NCBI RefSeq assembly: GCF_014905175.1
Contig: NC_057788.1
Coordinates: 21,918,154-21,982,153, forward strand
Direction of reading: 5' to 3'
DNA length: 64,000 nt
DNA from: Aphidius gifuensis
Taxonomy: Eukaryota; Arthropoda; Insecta; Hymenoptera; Braconidae
Part shown: positions 56,046 through 64,000 of the stretch, piece by piece
How positions within the stretch are numbered: position 1 is the stretch's first letter
How the letters are laid out: each line of letters begins with the position of its first letter
Notes under the pieces: generated by a model
Seen by the model: only the letters and a program-made list of their open reading frames with translations
Database searches by the model: none
Told to the model about the DNA's origin: nothing
Position numbers and translations under genes: made by a program

Positions 56046-58079
56046 TTAGGGTTGTGAATAGAAGAGAGCAATTGCTGGATCTTCATGTTCTGATGTGACT
56101 AATATATGACGAAATTTATCAAGAATTTGTAGTACCTGTGATCTTCTGATATTTTCTAAATACATAATTTCTTCAATATGATGACCACCATTAAAATATC
56201 CAAGTTTACAAAATTTATCAAGCATCATAATGTCTTCAGATGGAATTGGAAATTTATCAGTACGATATTCATATATTTCATCAATACTACGTACTGTATT
56301 TAATCTAATATTTAATGCATTATCTAAAGTCCAGCTTGTTTCGTTTTCAATGCAAGTTACTGGACTTGATCCATCTTGACTTTTTGTTTCCTAATTTCAT
56401 AAAAGAATCAATAGTAATAATACAAGCTAATAATATAATAGGTTTTAATATAAAATATAATACAAACACTTTCAGAAGTATCAAGAGGAAGTGGTAGATA
56501 CTGTATATAAGTATGTAACTGTAGCAATAAATGATTTTTAAGTAGCCATATTATTAAATCAACAAGTTGCTTTTGCTCTTGTGGCTCATTAAGTGGATTA
56601 CTTTTTTGACTGATTGACATTGACAATGAAAATTCACTCAATACCTTAATAAAAAATATATGCAAATTTAAATTAATTAAATAGTTAAAAGTATTAGTGT
56701 TAAAAAATTTTACCTCATACAATGAAAGATCGGGAAATAATTTTTTAAATTTAACAATAAGTTTATCTTCAATATTAGCATCTGGTGCAACAACATAAAC
56801 ATTATTTTCACATATTGGATATATAACTGTTGCTTTTGCCCAATAAAGTAGATGACCAGTTAATTGAAATACTTGTGATAATGATAAATCTGCATCAGCA
56901 GCTAATGTTTGTAAACTAATTAATGGACTGCACATTTTAATTAAACGTCTAAGTGCAGGTGAAGCATCATCTGGTAAAGAATCAAGTAATTTACGAGGTT
57001 CAATTAAAAGAAGAATTCCATGATATGGTCGTAGGCATCTCAAACATCTGTTAATTTAAATTAAAATTATAAATATAACTTGATTAATTTAATAATAAAT
57101 AATTTATTTACCTATCAATTATTTCAGGATTCATAATAAAACCTGGTTTGTGTGATTGATGTACTCTTTGTGGTAGACAAAAATTAACTTGTATCCATTT
57201 ATTAACCATTAAATTAACAACTCCTGATGTACAAAGACTGTCATAAGCTGATTTAAGATCTTGAGCTAATGAACTTGTTTTTAGAATTATTTCATAAGCA
57301 GATTTATCGGATAATGTTTCTTCTTCATCCTCAGTTCTTTATGAAATTTATAAAACAAATGTATATTACAATCATTTTTATAGGACATATGAGTTTTACC
57401 TTGTAGCAATTTCATCATGTGTTGATACCATAAATTTAATTTCACTTGACAAAAATCCACATCGTCTTTCTTCATGTCTCAAAGCAATACCTAGTCTGTA
57501 ATTTTATACTCTAGTTAATATGTTATCAATTAAATGTGTATATGTACTGAAAATATATCAATCAACGGACCTTTTACTCAAATCATAATAACACTTGACA
57601 ACTGAATGATTTGCTTGTGCTTGAAGTGCAAATACAACATTGAAAAGCATCGATGGATTAACTTCTTTAACTTTTCTTGATGATAACAGTGTTGGATGAC
57701 CAACAAATCTGACATTGTTTACCTTTAATTCAAATTTCATTTGACATAGTTCTGATTTAACTGCAAATAGTGTTGACAACACTTCATCTGGAAGTCCTGT
57801 AAGATTACCATCTCTAATATTTGACGTTGGACATGGCATTGACTGAAATATTAAAATAATCATCAAATACAAATAAAACTAATATTGTTTTTGTAAATAA
57901 TTAAAATATAATCTAACCTGTAAGTGATCTTCATTGATCATTAATAAATAAGGATTTTTTCTTTTGATACGTTGATTTGAAACTCGTTCTTGATTAGTTG
58001 CATGAGGATATCTAAAAAGCATTCGATCACCTTTGCTATCACTTTTAACTAGAATGATACTTAGTGGATTAATCTCCAT
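56046..58079 (-). CDS. Nprl3: NPRL3, GATOR1 complex subunit
   Basis: Seven exons (57918-58079, 57571-57842, 57400-57495, 57112-57336, 56714-57047, 56468-56644, 56046-56390) join in phase into 536 residues, near the family length. The start MEINPLSIILVKSDSKGDRML and the block FVGHPTLL are NPRL3 signatures; the middle region has RPYHGILLLIEPRKLLDSLP and the C-terminus a helical domain with CKLGYFNGGHHIEEIMY. With NPRL2 and DEPDC5/Iml1 it forms GATOR1, a GTPase-activating complex for Rag that turns off mTORC1 at the lysosome when amino acids are low. The donor at 57570 reads GTCCGT, weaker than usual but needed for the frame. The gene faces spen. Confidence 0.92.
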
Positions 58080-58255
58080 GATATGAGCAGTTAATTTAAT
58101 GAAAATTAATAAATTTACACTAGCCGAAAATAGACATATGTACTCTGTTTTTGTTCTGTTTACTTGCTTACATAAATATTTACTTGTGTTTAGTTGTGTT
58201 TATTTAATTCTGTACTTGGTGCGTCAGCTGACAAATAAGTATACTGTATGGGTTA

Positions 58256-58273
58256 TGCGCATGCACATGCGCA
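58256..58273. promoter_or_regulatory. NRF1/erect-wing-type palindrome upstream of NPRL3
   Basis: tgcgcatgcacatgcgca, 177 bases before the NPRL3 start. TGCGCA repeats in this spacing are the NRF1/Ewg consensus and typical of housekeeping promoters. Confidence 0.6.
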
Positions 58274-58439
58274 AAAAAACCGACTGCGTCTGTTGATTTG
58301 AATATACTTAATTAATGGATAAATAAAATTGAATAACTGAAAAAAAAGCATTAGTGTCTTTGCAACGGATCATTTGAATGATAGAAAATAAAGCTTTCAG
58401 GAATAACATGTATCTTATAATTATATTCCTTAATTTTTT

Positions 58440-58790
58440 GAATTTATTTAATTATAATTCCTTAACTTTTTAAAATAATTTTTGAATTTTCTTTTGAAAA
58501 AATAGAGGATATAAACAGGAATATAAAAGAGGAACAGAGGTATGTCGTATTTTATTTGACTTACCTCTATTTCCTTAAAATTTCCTAATTTTTTAAAATA
58601 ATATTTAAGTTTTCTTTTAAAAAAAAGACGATATGAACAGGAATACAGAAGAGGCATAGAGGTATCTTGTATTTTATTTGACTTACCTCTATTTCCTTAT
58701 AATTCCCTATTTTTTAAAAATAATATTTGAATTTTCTTTTAAAAAAATAGAGGATATGAACAGGAACATAGAAAGAGGAAAGAGGTATTT
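58440..58790 (+). repeat. Tandem repeat family 2, ~120-bp units
   Basis: About three units of roughly 120 bases, each with a T-rich block, aaaaaaatagaggatatgaa and a gacttacctctatttcctt segment. It shares the gaggtat and caggaa-type box with the adjacent satellite, so the families are related. Confidence 0.7.
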
Positions 58791-61410
58791 AATATTTTTA
58801 AAAATACCTCTTTGCTCATTCTATGTTCCTGATCCTCGAAAATTTTTTTTTCTATAAAATTTCGAAAAATATGTGAAATAAAATTTATATCAGAAACACA
58901 GAACACAAAGAGGTATTTCATATTTTTGGAAATATCATCGCTCATTCTTGTTATGAATACTGAATTTTTTTTAATTAAAAAATTTATAGAAAAATTCGAT
59001 ATTTTTAGAAATGCCATCTATTGTTTTTTTGGAGAACTATAATAGGTAAACACATTGAAATATCATAGATAGAAGAGGGCTGTTTTATCAGGAGTATAGA
59101 GCAGGAAAAGAAGTATTTTTCGAGTTAACGAGTTCAGCACCATCTATTATTTTTCTTAGGAACTATAGGGTAAACACATTTAAATATCATAGATAGAGGA
59201 AGGCTGTTTTATCAGGGTTATAGAACAGGAAGAGAGGTATTTTTTGAGTCAACTAGTTTAGCGCCATCTGGTGTTTTTCATAGGATCTATAAGGGTAACA
59301 CATTTGAATTTAATAGATAGAATATGCCATTTTATTAATATGAGATACATAGGATATTGAGTTAACATATGATAGATATAGTTTATATTATCTAAATCAT
59401 ACATACATGTCAAACATATTGATATATCTCTATATAGATATGAATTAATTTTTTTCATAAATTTAACAAATTTTATTAAAATTATAATTTTAATATAAAA
59501 TAAAATAAATTGAAGCAAATGAGATCTTTTTTTCATTTTTTCAAGAAAAAGAACCATTTTATGAAAACAAATTTCTGCTATTTAAAAAAAATTATAAATC
59601 TAGAATGGTTTTAGTAATTACCAAGAGTAAGTCTTGAATTAAAAAAAATAATATTCGAAAATTTAAAGAAAAAAAAAATATATACTGACAGAAATTTATT
59701 CAAGAAATATCAAAACTTAGAAAAATAAATAATTCCTAGATTAATATTTAGAATTTTCTTTTGAAAAAATATTTCGGGAAAAAAAAAAAAAGAAAAGAGG
59801 TATTAAAACAGTATACAAAAATATATGAAAAAAGATAATTACATTGTTTAAATATGTTTAATGTTTCTGCAGGAAAACATTTCAAGTTAACTAGAGATTC
59901 TGATAAATTACCATTTCTTTAGAATTTGTATTTTCGAAAACATATTGTGATCATTGAAAAATTTTAGAAAATAGAGCTGAAATACAATGGTAGAAATAAT
60001 AAAAAAAATAATATTGATTTTCAAATATATAACGAAAAGAGTAAAATTTCGAAAAAATACTAGAAACATTTTTAAATATCTCGATATGAGATAGATAGAT
60101 AGCATGAATTTTATAGATATGGAGGAATGAATTATTTTTCAGCGATACAAGATAGGCCATAAAATTATTTGCTGAACTATAGGGTAAACACATTCAATTA
60201 TTAGAGATAGAAAAAGGCTGTTTTATCAGGGTTATAGAACAGGCAAAGAGGTATTTTTTGAGTTAACTAGTTGAGCGCCACCTATTATTTTTCTTCGGAA
60301 CTAGGAGGTAAACACATTGAAATATCATAGATAGAAGATGGCTGTTTTATGAGGGTTGTAGAACAGGAAAAGAGGTATTTTTTAAGTCAACTAGTTCAGC
60401 GCCATCTATTATTTCTTATAGGAACTATAGGGGTAACACATTTATATATCATAGATAGAAGACGGCTGTTTTATCAGGGTTATAGAACAGGAAAAGAGGT
60501 ATTTTTTGAGTTAACTAGTTTAGCGCCATCTGGTGTTTTTCATAGGATCTATAGGGGTAACCTATTTAAATTTAATAGATAGAAAAAGGCTGTTTTATCA
60601 GGGTTGTAGAACACGAAAAGAGGTATTGTTCGAGGTAACAAGTTCAGCGCCATCTATTATTTTCCTTAAGAACTATAGGGTAAACACATTTAATTATCAG
60701 AGATAGAAACGGGCTGTTTTATCAGGGTTATAGAACAGCAGGTATTTTTGAGGTCTGTTGAACGCCACTCTTCGAATTGGCGAGGCAACATATTAAATAT
60801 CATAGAAGATGGCTGTTTTAGGGGTGAAACGAAGTATGCATTTTTGTCAACTAGTTCAGCCACCCGGTGTTTTCATAGATTATAGGTAACCATTCAAATT
60901 TAATAGAAAAGAGTTGTTTATCAGGTTGTGTTTGTCTATTTTGAAAGTCAATAGCCACGCCATCTATATTTTTTCAGGAACTATAGTAATACAAAATATC
61001 ATAGATGGGAAAGGTTGTTTTATCAGGGTTATAGAACAGGCGAGAGGTATTTTTTGAGTCAACCTGTTCAGCGCCATCTTTTATAAGAACTATAGGGTAA
61101 ACATTATTTAAATTCATAGATAGAAAATGCTGTTTTATCAGGGTTATAGAACAAAAAGAGGTATTTTTTGAGTCATTAAATTCAGCGCATTTGCCATTTT
61201 TTCTGAACGCAGGTTAACACATTCAAAATATCATAGAATTGTTGTTTATCAGGTTATAGAATAGCGAAGAGTATTTTTTGAGTTCACCTTTAGCGCCATC
61301 TTCATTAGGTAACACATTGAAATATCATAGTTAGAAAATGTCTGTTTTATCAGGGTAATAGAACACGCAAAGAGGTATTTTTTGAGTTAACAAGTTTAGC
61401 GCTATCCATT
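58791..61410 (+). repeat. Left arm of satellite palindrome (plus orientation, decayed)
   Basis: Begins with about 90 bases (58791-58879) that reappear inverted at 63911-63999. Monomers with gctgttttatcagggttat start at 59079, 59203, 60217, 60341, 60465, 60589 and 60713, each 124 apart within a run. An unrelated or heavily diverged stretch (about 59340-60150) interrupts them, and copies after 60770 are full of small deletions. Confidence 0.8.
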
Positions 61411-61610
61411 ATTAAAAATGAGCCAAGAGGTGTTCCATATTTTTGAAAATACCTCTTGACTCATTCTATGTTCCTGATATTCGAAAATTTTTTTTCCTTC
61501 AAATTGTAGAATTTTTAAGAATTCGATGTAGTTGAAATTACAGAATATAATGAGCAAGGAGGTATTTTCAAAAATATCAAATACCTCTTTGCTTATTCTA
61601 TGTTCCTGAT
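61411..61610. repeat. Centre of the satellite palindrome
   Basis: Contains facing gaggtatttt boxes and hairpin-forming tracts. The axis estimated from the outer match is near 61395. Confidence 0.65.
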
Positions 61611-63480
61611 ACTTATTCTAAATAATAGATAGCGCTGAACTTGTTAACTCAAAAAATACCTCTTTGTTTGCTCTATAACCCTGATAAAACAGCCTTCTTC
61701 TATCTATGATATTTCAATGTGTTTACCCTATAGTTCCTAAGAAAAATAATAGGTGGCGCCAAACTTGGTAACGCAAAAAATACCTCTTTGCCTGTTCTAT
61801 AACCCTGATAAAACAGCCCTCTTTTATCTATAATATTTAAATGTGTTTACCTTATAGTTCTCAAAAAAAAAAATAGATGGCGCTTCGTAGTGTGACGCGA
61901 AAAACACCTCTTTTCCTGTCCTATAACCCTGATAAAACAGCCTTCTTCTATCTATGATATTTAAATGTGTTTACCTTATAGTTCTTAAGAAAAATAATAG
62001 ATGGCGCTGAACTTGTTGACTCAAAAAATACCTCTTTTTCTGTTCTACAACCCTGATAAAACAGCCTTCTTCCATCTATCAATTTTAAATGTGTTTACTT
62101 TATAGTTCTCAAAAAAAATAATAGATGGTGCTGAACTTGTTAATTAAAAAAATATCTTTTTTCCTGTTCTATAACCCTGATAAAACAGCCTTCTTCTATC
62201 TATGATATTTAAATGTGTTTACCTTATAGTTCTTAAGAAAAATAATAGATGGCGCTGAACTTGTTGACTCGAAAAATACCTCTTTGCCTGTTCTATAACC
62301 CTGATAAAACAGCCATCTTCTATCTATGATATTTCAATGTGTTTACCTTATAGTTCTTAAGAAAAATAATAGATGGCGCTTCGTAGTGTGACGCGAAAAA
62401 CACCTCTTTGCCTGTTCTATAACCCTGATAAAACAGCCATCTTCTATCTATGATATTTCAATGTGTTTACCTTATAGTTCTTAAGAAAAATAATAGATGG
62501 CGCTGAACTTGTTGACTCGAAAAATACCTCTTTTCCTTTTCTATAACCCTGATAAAACAGCCTTCTTCTATCTATGATATTTAAATGTGTTTACTTTATA
62601 GTTCTCAAAAAAAATAATAGATGGCGCTGAACTTGTTAATTAAAAAAATACCTCTTTTCCTGTTCTATAACCCTGATAAAACAGCCTTCTTCCATCTATC
62701 AAATTTAAATGTGCTTACCTTATAGTTCTCAAAAAAAATAATAGATGGCGCCACGTAGTGTGACGCGAAAAACACCTCTTTTCCTGTCCTATAATCCTGA
62801 TAAAACAGCCTTCTTCTATCTATGATATTTAAATGTGTTCACCTTATAGTTTTTAAGAAAAATAATAGATGGCGCTGAACTTGTTAATTAAAAAAATACC
62901 TCTTTTCCTGTTCTATAACCCTGATAAAACAGCCTTCTTTCATCTATCAAATTGAAATGTGTTTACCTTATCGTTTTAAAAAAAAAAAATAGATGGCGCT
63001 TCGTAGTGTGACGCGAAAAACACCTCTTTTCCTGTTCTATAACCCTGATAAAACAGCCTTCCTCTATCTATGATATTTAAATGTGTTTACCTTATAGTTC
63101 TTAAGAAAAATAATAGATGGCGCTGAACTTGTTGACTCGAAAAACACCTCTTTGCTTGTTCTATAACCCTGATAAAACAGCCTTCCTCTATCTATGATAT
63201 TTAAATGTGTTTACCTTATCGTTTTAAAAAAAAAAATAGATGGCGCTTCGTAGTGTGACTCGAAAAATACCTCTTTTCCTGTTCTATAACTCTGATAAAA
63301 CAGCCTTCTTCTATCTATGATATTTCAATGTGTTTACCCTATAGTTCCTAAGAAAAATAATAGATGGCGCTGAACTTGTTAACTCGAAAAATACTTCTTT
63401 TCCTGCTCTATACTCCTGATAAAACAGCCCTCTTCTATCTATGATATTTCAATGTGTTTACCTATTATAGTTCCCCAAAA
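61611..63480 (-). repeat. Right arm: regular 124-bp satellite, 15 monomers
   Basis: The landmark ccctgataaaacagcc begins at 61679, 61803, 61927, 62051, 62175, 62299, 62423, 62547, 62671, 62795, 62919, 63043, 63167, 63290 and 63414: 124-base steps apart from one of 123. Each monomer carries a tagatggcgct-type box. Three variants alternate downstream of that box (cttcgtagtgtgacgcg, ctgaacttgttgactcg, ctgaacttgttaattaa). Confidence 0.9.
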
Positions 63481-64000
63481 AAAACAATAGATGGCGCTGA
63501 TTTCTCAAAAATATCGAATACCTCTTTTCTCATTCTATGTTCCTGATACTCGAATTTTTTTTTTTCTATCAAATTTCAAAAAATTTATAGAAAAAAAATT
63601 TTCGAGTATCAGGAACATAGAATGAGCGAGGAGGTATTTCCAAAAATATGAAATACCTCTTTTCTCATTCTATGTTCCTGATACTCAAAATTTTTTTTGA
63701 AATATAAAAAAAAAAAATTTTTTTTGAAAATACTTCCTTGCACATTCTATGTTCCTGATCCCCAAATTTTTTTTTTTTCTATCGAATTTCAAAAAGTTTA
63801 TAGAAAAAAAATTTTCGAGTATCAGGAACATAGAATGAGCGAGGAGGTATCTCCAAAAACATGAAATACCTCTTTGCTCATTCTGTGTTTCTGATACTCG
63901 AAAATTTTTTCTTTCACATATTTTTCGAAATTTTATAGAAAAAAAAATTTTCGAGGATCAGGAACATAGAATGAGCAAAGAGGTATTTTTAAAAATATCA
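63481..64000. repeat. Outer hairpin units of the palindrome
   Basis: Alternating direct and inverted copies of aatacctctttgctcattct with cgaaaatttt-type loops; several fold back almost perfectly over 40 or more bases. Extends past the window end. Confidence 0.75.

Noticed and set aside
61611..63480. Evenly spaced repeats considered as a CRISPR array
   Set aside because: Whole 124-base monomers repeat, with no unique spacers, no cas genes, and in a eukaryotic context.

Overview
The window is A+T-rich nuclear DNA of an insect. Short spliced exons, insect-type gene families, single-residue codon runs and A+T-rich introns all fit; a parasitoid-type hymenopteran is my guess, not something the sequence proves. 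No prokaryotic, viral or CRISPR feature was found.

Layout. (1) 1-413: the last two exons of a bHLH factor like dimmed (+). (2) 0.8-1.7 kb: decayed copies of Pol III RNA genes, one like tRNA-Arg(ACG) and one like 5S rRNA. (3) 3189-6952: cytosolic-type malic enzyme (-), intact at both ends but missing the internal stretch that normally holds the catalytic tyrosine. (4) 8877-10700: KTI12 (-), divergent from 11432-12030: the splicing factor CCDC12 (+), followed by 12398-14943: the axonemal protein DRC1 (+). (5) 15132-16812: a three-finger JAZ-type zinc-finger protein (-) with a possible second 3' end encoding a hydrophobic tail. (6) 17-21.5 kb: a promoter-rich interval and the long leader of spen, with small upstream ORFs.

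(7) 21513-52809: split ends (spen/SHARP) on +, 6 coding exons, predicted 4736 residues: four RRMs, a huge low-complexity middle mostly in one 12.6-kb exon, and a C-terminal SPOC domain. Its introns hold an inverted pair of ~100-bp elements that bracket exon 2, a ~1-kb element with terminal inverted repeats, and scattered YY1/Pho-like sites. (8) 56046-58079: NPRL3 (-), a GATOR1 subunit, tail-to-tail with spen.

(9) 58.4-64.0 kb: satellite DNA. A 124-bp monomer array is duplicated head-to-head as a palindrome of more than 5 kb centred near 61.4 kb. The right arm keeps almost exact 124-bp spacing over 15 monomers of three variants; the left arm is decayed and interrupted. The palindrome runs off the window end.

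Most genes are unrelated housekeeping or regulatory genes: elongator-linked tRNA modification (KTI12), splicing (CCDC12), cilia/sperm motility (DRC1), nutrient sensing (NPRL3) and transcriptional repression (spen). The most unusual items are the malic enzyme lesion, the possible tail-anchored zinc-finger isoform, the spen leader peptides, the inverted elements around spen exon 2 and the satellite palindrome.
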